DNA of 64,000 bases from CAMBDS01 sp964355675 (GTDB taxonomy: Bacteria; Electryoneota; AABM5-125-24; Hatepunaeales; Hatepunaeaceae), in assembly GCA_964355675.1 (NCBI GenBank), contig CAYHEC010000005.1:84005-148004 (forward strand), given 5' to 3'. Every line of letters begins with the position of its first letter. The first letter of the stretch is position 1. Under the pieces are notes generated by a model. That model saw only the letters and a list, made by a program, of their open reading frames with translations. It did not search any database and was not told the origin of the DNA. Position numbers and translations under genes: made by a program. Shown piece by piece: positions 52,201 through 60,639 of this stretch.

Positions 52201-53039
52201 ACAAGGACCTGCCCGTTACTGGAAATACCAACTTCTGATTCCGTGTTGTAAGTCGATTCCTCCCCAATCAAATCTCCATTTGAGGCATCGACGACGAACA
52301 ATCGGAACTTTCCATTGACAACAGCTACGCGGCCGTCAGATGAAATATTAGTTCCATACCAACTGAACGATTCTTGAGCATCAACCTCCAGCGTCCAAAG
52401 TCTTTGACCATTTGCCGTATTGAAACCCCAGGCGCGGTTCGTTATTCCCTCCGGGTCGCTTCCGCAGGCCACAAGCCTGTCACCTGAAGCGGAAAGCGCT
52501 ACAGGACCAGGAAAATAATCGTTCATGCCAAACCGGAAAAAGGGAATGCCACGTCCGTTTGACCGGAATAGCCAGACAGAATCCAAAGCCGCGTAGGCAA
52601 TAATCTCGCCTGAAGCAGAGATTGCGACATAGGAACCACCCGACTCGACCCGAAATGTGAAAAGTGTATCACCAGCGAAAGCATTTCTTACTTCAAGTCG
52701 CTCGTCATTCAACGAGTACCCGATGGCTATGATGTTACCGTTGTCAGATAAGACAACTTGTTCCGAAATGCCGTTCTGATCAGAGGCTGTCCAACGCAAA
52801 TTCCCGCGTCCGAGATCACGTGGAGGGTAGTCACTGGTTAGGGGTTGGGGTATCAAAATGGAGTCTAATCCCGGCTGTTGAGTTATTGATCGCACGTCTC
52901 CCAAGACAGTCGAACGATAATCAAGCCGGTGTAGAAGTGAAGTTGCCGGATTTATCTCGGGTGAGGCGAAAACCTTGCCGATCCAAAGCCCCCCCAGTAG
53001 CAGGGCAAATGAAAAGGAGGAGGAAAGCAATGCGTGCAT
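49269..53039 (-). CDS. T9SS-secreted multidomain propeller/FN3/CBM9-like protein, 1256 aa
   Basis: Signal peptide (MHALLSSSFSFALLLGGLWIGKVFA), then about 380 residues of WD40/PQQ-like propeller blades with DGRTIAAG and SNDGAVVAAVSW phrases. Next: a carboxypeptidase-regulatory-like domain (GRVVNQQNQGIPDVMVS), an FN3-type region (PTQFRASEGARNQVVLSWDP), a CBM9/DOMON-like sandwich (LPQIDGEMHPEEWNGAEHL and VYVDDDGNGAWTAK), a second FN3 (PSALAIVRDRNGLLLSW), and a sorting domain with YPNPFNGRTIL, DLHGRVVLL and IYIAVV. It is probably a surface glycan- or matrix-binding protein. It lies two bases after the DnaJ-like stop in the transcription direction, so the genes may be cotranscribed. Confidence 0.88.
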   Translation of the reverse strand: MHALLSSSFSFALLLGGLWIGKVFASPEINPATSLLHRLDYRSTVLGDVRSITQQPGLDSILIPQPLTSDYPPRDLGRGNLRWTASDQNGISEQVVLSDNGNIIAIGYSLNDERLEVRNAFAGDTLFTFRVESGGSYVAISASGEIIAYAALDSVWLFRSNGRGIPFFRFGMNDYFPGPVALSASGDRLVACGSDPEGITNRAWGFNTANGQRLWTLEVDAQESFSWYGTNISSDGRVAVVNGKFRLFVVDASNGDLIGEESTYNTESEVGISSNGQVLVTGSLSGRLRVFSRAEQTFNELWHYSFRGAVSSWITSVSISDDGRTIAAGTLDFFNDRYAGRLALFDTYGLGEPLWISDPMADEISGIEMSNDGAVVAAVSWGDVDNERPDLIVHERHNRTPFYTLSTNGSLAGVSISGGGNRLIAGGKATHNRLFGRGGQAHLIELALLGGFATGRVVNQQNQGIPDVMVSAIGNPYTAFTNDQGRYTVRVETAERGNFTIISEKRGVGRLERQVGITPGDTTFGVNFSFQDGLVGDPPTQFRASEGARNQVVLSWDPYNGRRLTNETVSDDLIQSATGDKPQLVGLIPWDASNEHFIPPARDDTDDALEINIYRSPVSGGPYSLIGTVDGDASTFADRRVVFPLHRYYYRITAIFENGESDYSDEATGWLEDEFLIRDVDLRPLQQLPQIDGEMHPEEWNGAEHLDISDVFGYDVPDTAGTVEAWIAFSDQNDRLYLAVRFLNMSDLEENMGLGVYVDDDGNGAWTAKRDGSEGNYWGYWRNDGPDMRYRSLSGGLYTSDPYFIFQNPTLAFGDNRSGVEVEMSIPLGFHGPEEIAVYGPDRTIGLGLFAMQRDEGGNPIFNGWWPQNMFSIVTEPRQFARIHIPINLVVPPLAPSALAIVRDRNGLLLSWRDPEIGVDSTAIRGWDGVNIYRNGELLTSVDPGREGYSDREFQHGGADWGGWFEYSLSGYVLEDQGQFEGPRSASVGTYLGEEPEVEEMRHDDGSSEAYYVVAFNGEDNRFATKFTIEAGLEGVSAYWIDFYHRGNQPVDVWCAGDDNGVPVGGGTHYRVTPIAVEGIERFHFPGREQPHWEFDPDLGGSFWVVLNYLPASPGAPSIGVDASSNDGERNLYFTTASGWAPFSSGQPMIRVGVGQPVNRAPGGGEPVPTRFDVLANYPNPFNGRTILPVRLPMAGLVNLALTDLHGRVVLLSNLGEMSAGEHDISLDADRLSSGIYIAVVSVGAETRRTTIHLIK

Positions 53040-53041
53040 GA

Positions 53042-53968
53042 TCAGTCTCCCTTTGGAATGAAACCATCTGCATTAACCGGCGGACGAAATCCCGGCAATG
53101 CCATCAGTTCATCGAGTAATTGTCGTTCTTTACGTGAAAGTCGTTTCGGTACGCACAATTCGATCTTAATAAATAAATCGCCTGCAGGAACGTTTTGGCA
53201 AGCCGCCAACCCTTTGCCTGCAAGCTTCAAAATCCTGCCATCAGACATTCGAGGTGGAATTTCGATCGCTGTCGCTCCACCGGGAGTCGGCACGACGATT
53301 CTCCCCCCTTCAATAAACACATCCAGACCGATCAACGCACGATAATGCAAGTCAGAACCCTTAACTTCCAAGAAATGGTCGGGCTTGAACACAATCTCGA
53401 CAATCAGATCTCCTGAAATGTTTTCAGGCGGAAGTCTATGCCCGAACGCACCAAACCTTAACTTGCTTCCACTTCTAACTCCGGGAGAATATACGACCTC
53501 GACTCCCGTTAGCTTTTTTGTTATACCTGAAGAATTGCAGTCTTTGCACTCGTTACCAAAGCGATCTGTTCCGCTCCCCTCACAATATGTACAGGGAATT
53601 TTTCGAGATATTTTCAATTCTCGATGCCCGCCGCGAAATGCCTGTTCCAAGGTAAGGTGCAACCTGACATTGATATCGCGATTTACTTCACGATGTACTT
53701 CTTTTTCAGGGTTATGCTGTGCAGTCTTGAGCGGTTGAAACCCTGCTGATCTATCATATTTGACTCGAGATGCTGGGTTACTTAAGATCCTGTAGGCGTC
53801 TGCGACCTTTTTAAACAATTCCTCAGAACCGGGATCATCAGGATTTGAGTCCGGATGAAATCGCTTCGCCATTCTCCGGTATGCTAATTTGACTTCCTCT
53901 GCCGAAGCACCCGGTTCGAGTCCCAATGTTTGATAAAGCGGAGGCGTCTGAGGCTTGCGGGTCAACAA
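53042..53968 (-). CDS. DnaJ-type co-chaperone with half zinc finger, 308 aa
   Basis: J domain with HPD at residues 38-40 (YRRMAKRFHPDSNPD), which stimulates Hsp70 ATPase. The zinc-binding region holds only two CxxCxGxG-type units (CTYCEGSG at 126 and CKDCNSSG at 141), whereas DnaJ has four; one zinc could still bind. The two beta-sandwich substrate domains follow (VEVVYSPGVRSGSKLRFGAFG, GDLIVEIVFKPDHFLEVKGSDL, RILKLAGKGL). No dnaK or grpE gene is in the window. The gene precedes the 1256-aa T9SS cargo, so it might be cotranscribed with it. Confidence 0.87.
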   Translation of the reverse strand: MLTRKPQTPPLYQTLGLEPGASAEEVKLAYRRMAKRFHPDSNPDDPGSEELFKKVADAYRILSNPASRVKYDRSAGFQPLKTAQHNPEKEVHREVNRDINVRLHLTLEQAFRGGHRELKISRKIPCTYCEGSGTDRFGNECKDCNSSGITKKLTGVEVVYSPGVRSGSKLRFGAFGHRLPPENISGDLIVEIVFKPDHFLEVKGSDLHYRALIGLDVFIEGGRIVVPTPGGATAIEIPPRMSDGRILKLAGKGLAACQNVPAGDLFIKIELCVPKRLSRKERQLLDELMALPGFRPPVNADGFIPKGD

Positions 53969-54035
53969 TTTTTGTAACTCAAAATGGGCGTCGAATAATC
54001 AAAATTACATACCAAGATTAAGCTAACAGCTTATT

Positions 54036-54431
54036 TCAAGATTCTACGTTATGGTCTTCGGCGGTGGTTCCAGCTTTCCCCTTCTGTTTATTAATTCCGA
54101 ATTTGCTTAATATTCCGGGGACTGAATCGATTAGAGAGTCGAATGTGCCCTTACCAGTCGAGACGAATTTCACGTCACTTCCATCATAAACAATAAAACC
54201 GAGTGGAGTGACCGACGCTCCGCCGCCGCCGCCACCGCCACCTTTAGGGAGCTTGGAATCAACGCCGATCCCCTCACTCGCCCCAGCCGCAAAACCAATC
54301 GACACCTTTACAACTGGAAGCAAGGTCAGTTCTCCGATTTGGACAGGTTGCCCGATAACTGTTTCGGTGTTGGCAAGGGTCTTCAAGCGACCTAAGATAG
54401 TATCGAGTATTTCTTTAGCTGTGTCTGACAT
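54036..54431 (-). CDS. GerW/YtfJ-like protein, 131 aa
   Basis: The pattern AKEILDTILGRLKTLANTETVIGQPVQIGELTLLPVVKVSIGFAAG, a poly-Gly stretch (Gly64-71), GASVTPLGFIVYDGSDVKFVST and a C-terminal Lys/Gly tail matches the GerW (YtfJ) family, first described in spore germination. This genome shows no sign of endospores, and members outside Firmicutes have no settled role. It sits between the DnaJ-like gene and a kinase-like gene on the minus strand. Confidence 0.82.
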   Translation of the reverse strand: MSDTAKEILDTILGRLKTLANTETVIGQPVQIGELTLLPVVKVSIGFAAGASEGIGVDSKLPKGGGGGGGGASVTPLGFIVYDGSDVKFVSTGKGTFDSLIDSVPGILSKFGINKQKGKAGTTAEDHNVES

Positions 54432-54452
54432 TTGACTTTTTAATCTCCCTTT

Positions 54453-55148
54453 CTATTTCGTACCGCATTCAGGCGTCGGCCAGACCATCGTACAAGTCTG
54501 GTATTCCTGTTGGTAATTGATTGTAGCGCCGCTAATTTGAACGACCTGATGAACTACCCAACTGTGGTAGTCAATTCCTTCGCCATGGACAGGCAACGTC
54601 AGAGGTACTGACATTGATTTGATATGATTAATTAATAAATTAATGGAACTTCTATCAAACCTCAATTCGACTTCGACGGGGGGTTTGTTCCCGGGCTCCC
54701 GATTACTTAGCTCTCCCTCGAAGGCAATTAAAAGTAGATGAAACGCCGCCTGAATAAATAACTCTCCATTAACTACTGGAGTGGCAACACCTGAACTCCT
54801 CACTACCGCGCGTAAACCGGTTCGCCGATATACCCGGCTGATTAATAATACTAACGAATTCAGTAATTCATTAATATCGATCAGATTCCGCTCATGAAAT
54901 GCAGATATTATTTTAGAAATGTTCTTGGTAAACATCACACCTTCGTCACAAATCGTTATTATCTGTTCAAGGTCTTTTTGAAGGTGAGTGCCGCCGTTAG
55001 TCATGCTCAGTAGGTCAACTTGCCCTATCACGCCGCCAAGAACATTATTCATGACATGTGTTAAACCAGCAGAGAGCCTTCCTAAAATTGCTTGCCTGTC
55101 AGAATCGAGCAATAGCTCAAGATGTTCGATGCGAGGGGGGGGATTCAT
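54453..55148 (-). CDS. degenerate histidine-kinase-like protein, 231 aa
   Basis: Residues 17-55 (DRQAILGRLSAGLTHVMNNVLGGVIGQVDLL) resemble the dimerisation helix of a histidine kinase, with His31 in place of the phospho-acceptor. The following domain has the size of an HATPase domain, but the N-box Asn, DNGPG and GTGLGL motifs are missing (LFIQAAFHLLLIAFEG stands where the N-box would be). It likely cannot bind ATP normally and may act as a phosphotransfer or scaffold protein, or be an eroded kinase. The upstream MBL gene ends 29 bases before it and the GerW gene follows 21 bases after. Confidence 0.6.
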   Translation of the reverse strand: MNPPPRIEHLELLLDSDRQAILGRLSAGLTHVMNNVLGGVIGQVDLLSMTNGGTHLQKDLEQIITICDEGVMFTKNISKIISAFHERNLIDINELLNSLVLLISRVYRRTGLRAVVRSSGVATPVVNGELFIQAAFHLLLIAFEGELSNREPGNKPPVEVELRFDRSSINLLINHIKSMSVPLTLPVHGEGIDYHSWVVHQVVQISGATINYQQEYQTCTMVWPTPECGTK

Positions 55149-55177
55149 TAGAATTTCAACGTGTTTTTAGAACTTTT

Positions 55178-56047
55178 TTAAATGGCCAGAATCATACCTT
55201 CCGGTGCCATTATTATTTCAGGTATATCAGTAAATTCGGAGCGCAGTGCTTGCTCTTGCGCTTCAAGGAAAGTATCACTATGAGAAGGATCGTGATGAAA
55301 AAGCACGAGTCTTTTTACTCCTGATTCTCTTGCTACCCTTACAGCGTCAGTAAAAGTCGAGTGTCCCCAGCCGCGTCGGAAATTATGGTATTGCTCGGAA
55401 GTATATTGTGCATCATGAATAAGGACATCCGCACCCTGCGCCAACGCTATCAGCGATGCTTCACGTGCCTGATTGCCCGATCCCTCTTCATTATCGTTTT
55501 CTCGGTCTGTTGCATAAACTATCGACTTACCGCGAACCTCCAGACGATAGGCAAAACATCCGCCCGGATGATTAACCGCACAAACCTTCACGTGAGCATC
55601 AAGAAGATCAAATTCTCCTGGCGCGATTAAATGAAAGACCAGATCTGCTGATAATGAAGCCCTTCCCACTGGAAAAAAGGAAGAGTGAAGTTGGTGATCC
55701 ATCATCATATCAAGAGTTATTCCCTTCCCACCGCCTCCCCAAAGATGTATCTCGGTCCCGCTTACATACATAGGTATAAAAAACGGAAGTCCTTGTATAT
55801 GATCCCAATGCAAATGACTGAAAAGAATATCGATGCGTTTGGGTGGATTTCCATTTAGAGATAGTTGTTCACCCAGTAAACGAATACCGGTTCCAGCATC
55901 GAGGATGATCCTGCCGGTCTCGCCCCAGGTTACTTCGACACAGGAGGTATTTCCGCCGTATTTGACCGTATTTGGACCAGGTGTGGGGATCGATCCTCTG
56001 GTACCCAAAAACTGGACATTGACGGCATCCGGACCACTTGCAGGCAT
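55178..56047 (-). CDS. MBL-fold metallo-hydrolase, about 289 aa
   Basis: Metallo-beta-lactamase fold with the first metal motif HLHWDHIQG (His78, His80, Asp82, His83 counting from ATG 56047), VNHPGGCFAYRLE and FHHDPSHSD; DVLIHDAQYTSEQY is typical of cyclic-phosphodiesterase/RNase Z-like relatives. Substrate unknown; a nucleotide or phosphodiester is likely. A GTG at 56086 would add 13 residues; the conserved part starts at VNVQFLGTRGS, so I prefer ATG 56047. Genes to either side form a minus-strand run. Confidence 0.85.
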   Translation of the reverse strand: MPASGPDAVNVQFLGTRGSIPTPGPNTVKYGGNTSCVEVTWGETGRIILDAGTGIRLLGEQLSLNGNPPKRIDILFSHLHWDHIQGLPFFIPMYVSGTEIHLWGGGGKGITLDMMMDHQLHSSFFPVGRASLSADLVFHLIAPGEFDLLDAHVKVCAVNHPGGCFAYRLEVRGKSIVYATDRENDNEEGSGNQAREASLIALAQGADVLIHDAQYTSEQYHNFRRGWGHSTFTDAVRVARESGVKRLVLFHHDPSHSDTFLEAQEQALRSEFTDIPEIIMAPEGMILAI

Positions 56048-56202
56048 TCTTGACCCAATTGAATTTGATTTGATGGAAAAATGCACTCGGTGAAATATAA
56101 GCTATCTTCACTTGAAATCAAGCGAGTTCGTTCACAAACAGAAACATTTCTTCGGTACGATGGATTCTGTAACCGTCCCGCCCATTAATCTGTTGCAGAT
56201 AT

Positions 56203-57282
56203 TTATCGGCGAAGTCCTAAGCTCAATAATAATCCAAATGAACCAAAAAACAGATTGCCTATCCACGCCGCAACCAGCGGGGAAAGCGAACCGTGATGTC
56301 CCATGACTCTACCGACCTGAGTGAATCCAAAATAAATAAAACAGATCAGAAGCGCCAGACCGAAGGCCAGTGCTGTACCTCCTCGTCTTTTAACTGCCGC
56401 AATGGGCGCTCCAAAAAGAACGATAATAATTGCCGCTATCGGCATAGCAAGCTTAATCTTTAAGTCAACTTCCCATTTTCGCGGATCGCCTCCAGAGGCC
56501 TTCATCCGCTTAATAAACAATTCAAGCTCTCGGTAGTTCATCTCCTCGGGAGCAGTCTGGATTTTGGCGAACGCATCTGGCTCAATTCCTTTTTTGTCGA
56601 ACTCCATACTTTCATCCCTCCGCATTCTCATCCAGCCATCGGCTCCAAATTGACTTTTTGTCACGCCGCCAAGATGCCACTTTCCGTCTCTCCAGACCAT
56701 TTTCTCAGCATCAATTCTCTCGGTAACACGTCCTGAATCTGTTGTTACTATTTGAATTCCAAATGCTTCGCCAGTAATGGAGTTGAAACGCTCTACAAAA
56801 AACTGTTTCCCGCCTTCAAGATGAAAGTACAACCTTCCCAGATTCGCACGCGTCTCACGGGGTATTTTCTTAACGTCGTAACGCTCAATATCGAACCGTT
56901 CTCGATTTGTGACTGGCACAATTGTTTCACCGAGGTAAAGGATTCCTGCCGAACATATCGCCGCAATTCCCAACAATAACACCAACGACCTGCGAAACGG
57001 TATGCCAGATGCATACATGGCAGTCATTTCATTGGATTGGGTAAGCCCTCCAATCGTAAAAAGAGTTGCCAGCAAGGTTGCGACTGGAAGTGTAAGATAA
57101 ATAATATGGGGGATGAATAGATAGTAGTATCGAACGATAGTCTGGACTGGAACATGGTTATCGATAAAGGTATCGAGATTATCGACATTATTGATAACTA
57201 AAAATATGACAACCGCCGCCAATAATGACGCAATCAGGTAATAAATATATCGTAGCGCAATATAACGATCGAGAATTTTCAT
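56203..57282 (-). CDS. lptG: LPS export ABC transporter permease LptG (YjgP/YjgQ family)
   Basis: Six-helix permease with the LptF/LptG arrangement: an N-terminal helix, four more around a periplasmic beta-jellyroll (about residues 130-270), and the closing FGAPIAAVKRRGGTALAFG helix pair. It works with LptF, LptB and LptC to move lipopolysaccharide from the inner membrane to the outer. It is the second gene of an lptF-lptG pair, 10 bases after lptF. Assignment of F versus G is by order and length only. Confidence 0.85.
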   Translation of the reverse strand: MKILDRYIALRYIYYLIASLLAAVVIFLVINNVDNLDTFIDNHVPVQTIVRYYYLFIPHIIYLTLPVATLLATLFTIGGLTQSNEMTAMYASGIPFRRSLVLLLGIAAICSAGILYLGETIVPVTNRERFDIERYDVKKIPRETRANLGRLYFHLEGGKQFFVERFNSITGEAFGIQIVTTDSGRVTERIDAEKMVWRDGKWHLGGVTKSQFGADGWMRMRRDESMEFDKKGIEPDAFAKIQTAPEEMNYRELELFIKRMKASGGDPRKWEVDLKIKLAMPIAAIIIVLFGAPIAAVKRRGGTALAFGLALLICFIYFGFTQVGRVMGHHGSLSPLVAAWIGNLFFGSFGLLLSLGLRR

Positions 57283-57292
57283 GATGGCTTCT

Positions 57293-58483
57293 TCACTTTA
57301 TACTTTCACTTCTGCCAAATAGTTTGGAAAAAAGACCGCCAATCCACCCCACTCCTGGCAGAGAACTATGGTTACGAGCGTATCTCCATAACCAAACGCC
57401 TAATCCGAGGAAAACCGCGTTTGGCAACCACATGGCAACTGCTGGTGAAAGTATTTCGCGATCAGCAAGAATCTCCCCCTGAGTAATGAAGACATAATAA
57501 ACCAGAAATGCCAGAAGCGATATTCCGCTCGATACGCCGATTCCGCCTTTATGTGCGAGAATTCCTAATGGCGCGCCAATCAAGACAAAAACAATGCAAG
57601 CGGCCGGGATTGAGAGCTTTTTATGCACTTCGACCATCAGCGAGGCTATTCGTCGCTTATCATAGGAATCCTTAGTCGATTTCAATTCGGCAACCTGCTT
57701 CAGCATCGCTTGTGCGCTCAATTCTCTGTCACCTCGAAAACTTGATTCGCCTCGTTTGAGGATCATTCCAGGAGCCGCTATCCTGAAAACTGCTGTATCA
57801 TATTTTGTTCGCTCATATTCTCCCGGTTCCCGACTTGAAGGACGGTGAATCTCTCCATAATGAAGTTTTAATTGAAAAAGCTCGTTGATAGGATTAAATT
57901 CGAGTCGTCCTTCTTGGGCAGTGATTACCGCGCGTTCCTGGGGATTGCGTTCATCATATATCGTGACCTCCTTCATTCCCCCGGTCGATTGATCGACTTC
58001 CTTGGCAAGAAGTGCATAGTTTGGGATTGAAAAGTTGAATATACCCGGTTCGATGCTGAATGTAGGCTTCTTGCGGTTAATGTCTCCCCACAACAATCTT
58101 GAGTTGTGGTTCATGTCGGGAAGGATATAATTATTAAACCATGCCACAAACAGCGTCACAACTAACGCCGCCCAAAGCGTGGGGATCATCAACCGGGTCG
58201 GTGTAATTCCTGCTGAACGAAGAGCAGTTATCTCGCTGTCCCCTGATAACCTGCCGAAAGCCGATAATGTCGCGACCAGCACTGCCATCGGAACAGCCAG
58301 AGCAACTATCCATGCAATATTATTGAAAAAATACTCAATGATGACTTCAGCAGGCAGACCCTTCCCGGTGATCTTTCCAAGAACCTGATAAATCAGGTTT
58401 AGCGAAAAAATAAACACTATCAGAAAAAGCCCAAAAATAAATGGGCCAATTTGTTCGCGAAGAATATATCTCGAAAGGATCAA
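57293..58483 (-). CDS. lptF: LPS export ABC transporter permease LptF (YjgP/YjgQ family)
   Basis: A 396-aa member of the same family: helices at ILREQIGPFIFGLFLIVFIF, NIAWIVALAVPMAVLVATL and the C-terminal VFVLIGAPLGILAHKGGIGVS, with a periplasmic domain in the middle. The protein partners LptG; no lptB or lptC is in the window. Together the pair shows that the organism has an LPS-type outer membrane. Confidence 0.85.
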   Translation of the reverse strand: MILSRYILREQIGPFIFGLFLIVFIFSLNLIYQVLGKITGKGLPAEVIIEYFFNNIAWIVALAVPMAVLVATLSAFGRLSGDSEITALRSAGITPTRLMIPTLWAALVVTLFVAWFNNYILPDMNHNSRLLWGDINRKKPTFSIEPGIFNFSIPNYALLAKEVDQSTGGMKEVTIYDERNPQERAVITAQEGRLEFNPINELFQLKLHYGEIHRPSSREPGEYERTKYDTAVFRIAAPGMILKRGESSFRGDRELSAQAMLKQVAELKSTKDSYDKRRIASLMVEVHKKLSIPAACIVFVLIGAPLGILAHKGGIGVSSGISLLAFLVYYVFITQGEILADREILSPAVAMWLPNAVFLGLGVWLWRYARNHSSLPGVGWIGGLFSKLFGRSESIK

Positions 58484-58555
58484 TCCGCATCTCTCTCAGA
58501 CTTCACCACGTTATTGGTGGCATTAGCAACGAATTCTATAAAAGAACTTAGAAAC

Positions 58556-59212
58556 TCATATATCACTGTGTATCTCATGGAAACGTGTCCTGCTGAGTTC
58601 CATTTCAAGGTATTCCACCTCAACTCCGGTTTCAGTTCGGCGAAAGTGATGCGCTAACGAGCTTAGTCTGGGATCGTTCTCGAAATCAAGATGGCGCTGG
58701 TAAGCATGAGGATGCCAGAATTGCTTTGAGACCAGCCAGCCGATAGACTCATAACATCGGATTCCAGGAAGATTAAATGCGGCAACTTCAAGTTTAAGCA
58801 TTTTCATTTCCCATTCTCCGAAATAAGTGTGACAGAGTTTGTGCAGTGTTTCCTTGCAGTAGCCACGATTACGATGGTTTGAGGCAAATTGAATACCCAT
58901 CCAAGACTCACCAGTTTCATACTTCGTGTCGTACAGACCTACGTATCCAACCAGGGCACCTGAATCGATTATTGAAAGCTTGGCGTTGAAAAGGCGAAGT
59001 GACTGCAAATAACGGTGATCTTTGCTTTGGGCGTCGTCGCGAGGTGGATTGTAGTGGTGGTAAATCAATTCCTCGAAATCAGGCCAATCATTCTCGGCAT
59101 CAAGGTCTTCGCGCCGGATCGAACGAAGGACTAATCGGTCCGAAAATAGTTCTATGTCAGTTGGAAATTGTGTCAATGACAAATGACTCACTCTCTTCTG
59201 GTTTAAGGACAA
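58556..59212 (-). CDS. GNAT acetyltransferase, RimJ/RimL type, 218 aa
   Basis: Acetyltransferase fold starting with LFSDRLVLRSIRREDLDAEND. The acetyl-CoA pocket is WMGIQFASNHRNRGYCKETL, followed by MKMLKLEVAAFNLPGIRCYESIGW. It resembles ribosomal-protein or aminoglycoside acetyltransferases in outline; substrate unknown. The 72-base gap upstream of lptF and the gap to the next gene hold only the palindrome at 59227. Confidence 0.82.
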   Translation of the reverse strand: MSLNQKRVSHLSLTQFPTDIELFSDRLVLRSIRREDLDAENDWPDFEELIYHHYNPPRDDAQSKDHRYLQSLRLFNAKLSIIDSGALVGYVGLYDTKYETGESWMGIQFASNHRNRGYCKETLHKLCHTYFGEWEMKMLKLEVAAFNLPGIRCYESIGWLVSKQFWHPHAYQRHLDFENDPRLSSLAHHFRRTETGVEVEYLEMELSRTRFHEIHSDI

Positions 59213-59226
59213 TATCTTTAGTTGAG

Positions 59227-59262
59227 CTCTTGGGTGGTGGGTTTAAACCCGCCATCCAAGAG
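59227..59262. repeat. palindrome CTCTTGG ... CCAAGAG
   Basis: CTCTTGG, then TGG and GGGTTT pair with AAACCC, CCA and CCAAGAG, with two single-base mismatches. It lies between two GNAT genes, just after the stop of the 59271 gene on the minus strand. It appears to be a divergent relative of the CTTGG/CCAAG family. Confidence 0.7.
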
Positions 59263-59270
59263 TTTTAAGA

Positions 59271-60524
59271 TTAGAAATAATCATAACATATCGGTTTTGG
59301 AAGCGCGAAAAGTTTGGATAGAAAGGATAGATCACCATCCCCACCAAGTTCGACTAATCCCAACTGTTTAGCCTCCGCCAATTTTAGTGCCCCCCACCAG
59401 ATACTCGTCATTACAGCAACGTCACATTTCCATGATACTCCCCCGGAAATTCCTTTTGGAAAGGTGGCTTTGCCTACTTCAAAATCGACAGTCAAAGGTT
59501 CTTCATTTTGCGGATTCAACTCATCTTTCAGTTGAAATGTAACCCGTCCGGACCCAGGACCAAGTCTGGAAGAGGATAAGGTACGCCGAAAATTGACAAT
59601 TCTGCCCATCAGACCTGAACCGACCCATGCTGTTTCCGATCCAAAATCCCAATTATTTTTACCGCCCGCCATCAGCGGGTCAGAAACAATGTGTTCGAAA
59701 GGCAGGTCGGTCTGGTCGCTAACTATAACCGCTCTGGCCTGGTCGCTTTGTGCGGCGAGAAATCCAATTAGTCCCTTCAAAGCAGAGTCGGTAAGCCAGA
59801 CAAAGTCGTTCACCTTGACATCGACTGCGGTCAGGTGCTCATCGAGGGGTAAGGGTCGATATTGAAAGACGAGATAACCCTCGGTCTCGTTTTTAGCATT
59901 CTTATAAGCATAGCAGATTTGAGATTTGAAAATCCGTTCAAACCAGACGGGTTCCTCTCGCACCAGCAGACCGTTCATTTCTGAAGCAAATTTTTCGTAA
60001 CAGGACATCACTGCTGATTGATCTTCATACGTTCGGACTGGTACAACATCGACTCTTTCGGGAAATGCGGGAAGCGTTCCGGGAGGAAAGCGAAATAGGT
60101 TTGTTTTCCCGATCACTCCCCAGCCCAGCTTATGATAAAAGCCGTGGCTGAATGGGTACAGCGAAGAGAGCGGAACATTGTTCTGATCCATGATCTGCAC
60201 AGCGCGAAGCATCATCCAGTAAGCAATTTTCTGCCTGCGAGCTTCCGGTGCAACTGCTACCATACCAATTCCGCCTACAGATATTGGGGTCCTGCCTCTC
60301 TGCATGCGGAAATTATAAAGAGCGAACATCCCAACAAGCCTTCCTTTCCTCTCGCAAACCCAATGGTCTTCAAGGCGAAGACGAGGATCGTTACGAAAAT
60401 AGGAAATACGCTCCTCCAGAGTCATCACGATACTGGGAAAGCTGGCATGGTGAATTCGCGCCATCTCGGGCAGATCGGCGTCGCGAGCGCGACGTACTTG
60501 CAATTCAGTCGGAACTGTGGGCAT
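59271..60524 (-). CDS. Eis-like N-acetyltransferase, 417 aa
   Basis: GNAT domain (VRRARDADLPEMARIHHASF; GIGMVAVAPEARRQKIAYWMML), a second GNAT-like central region, and a sterol-carrier-like C-terminal domain, ending in Tyr-Phe whose free carboxylate is used as general base in Eis proteins. YPFSHGFYHKLGWG corresponds to the Eis acid Tyr region. Eis family members acetylate aminoglycosides or lysine residues; substrate here unknown. Length matches the Eis family (about 400). Confidence 0.87.
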   Translation of the reverse strand: MPTVPTELQVRRARDADLPEMARIHHASFPSIVMTLEERISYFRNDPRLRLEDHWVCERKGRLVGMFALYNFRMQRGRTPISVGGIGMVAVAPEARRQKIAYWMMLRAVQIMDQNNVPLSSLYPFSHGFYHKLGWGVIGKTNLFRFPPGTLPAFPERVDVVPVRTYEDQSAVMSCYEKFASEMNGLLVREEPVWFERIFKSQICYAYKNAKNETEGYLVFQYRPLPLDEHLTAVDVKVNDFVWLTDSALKGLIGFLAAQSDQARAVIVSDQTDLPFEHIVSDPLMAGGKNNWDFGSETAWVGSGLMGRIVNFRRTLSSSRLGPGSGRVTFQLKDELNPQNEEPLTVDFEVGKATFPKGISGGVSWKCDVAVMTSIWWGALKLAEAKQLGLVELGGDGDLSFLSKLFALPKPICYDYF

Positions 60525-60587
60525 TAGTCCTCATTTACCAGAATGTCGGTTCTAATTTGAGTCGGTTGAAATACAGCGAACCATCAT

Positions 60588-60613
60588 GAGGACGGATCTC
60601 CGTATCCGTCCTC
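60588..60613. repeat. palindrome GAGGACGGAT ... ATCCGTCCTC
   Basis: Ten-base perfect arms with a six-base loop (CTCCGT), between the Eis-like gene and the first nfu-like gene. It belongs with the other dispersed GC-rich palindromes and lacks a T-run. Confidence 0.7.
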
Positions 60614-60639
60614 CTGAAACCTCAACTTTGTGAAATCCG

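Noticed and set aside
54240..54270. Poly-glycine in the GerW-like protein as a sequencing artefact
   Set aside because: The frame continues through a recognised family pattern on both sides and Gly-rich loops are normal there.
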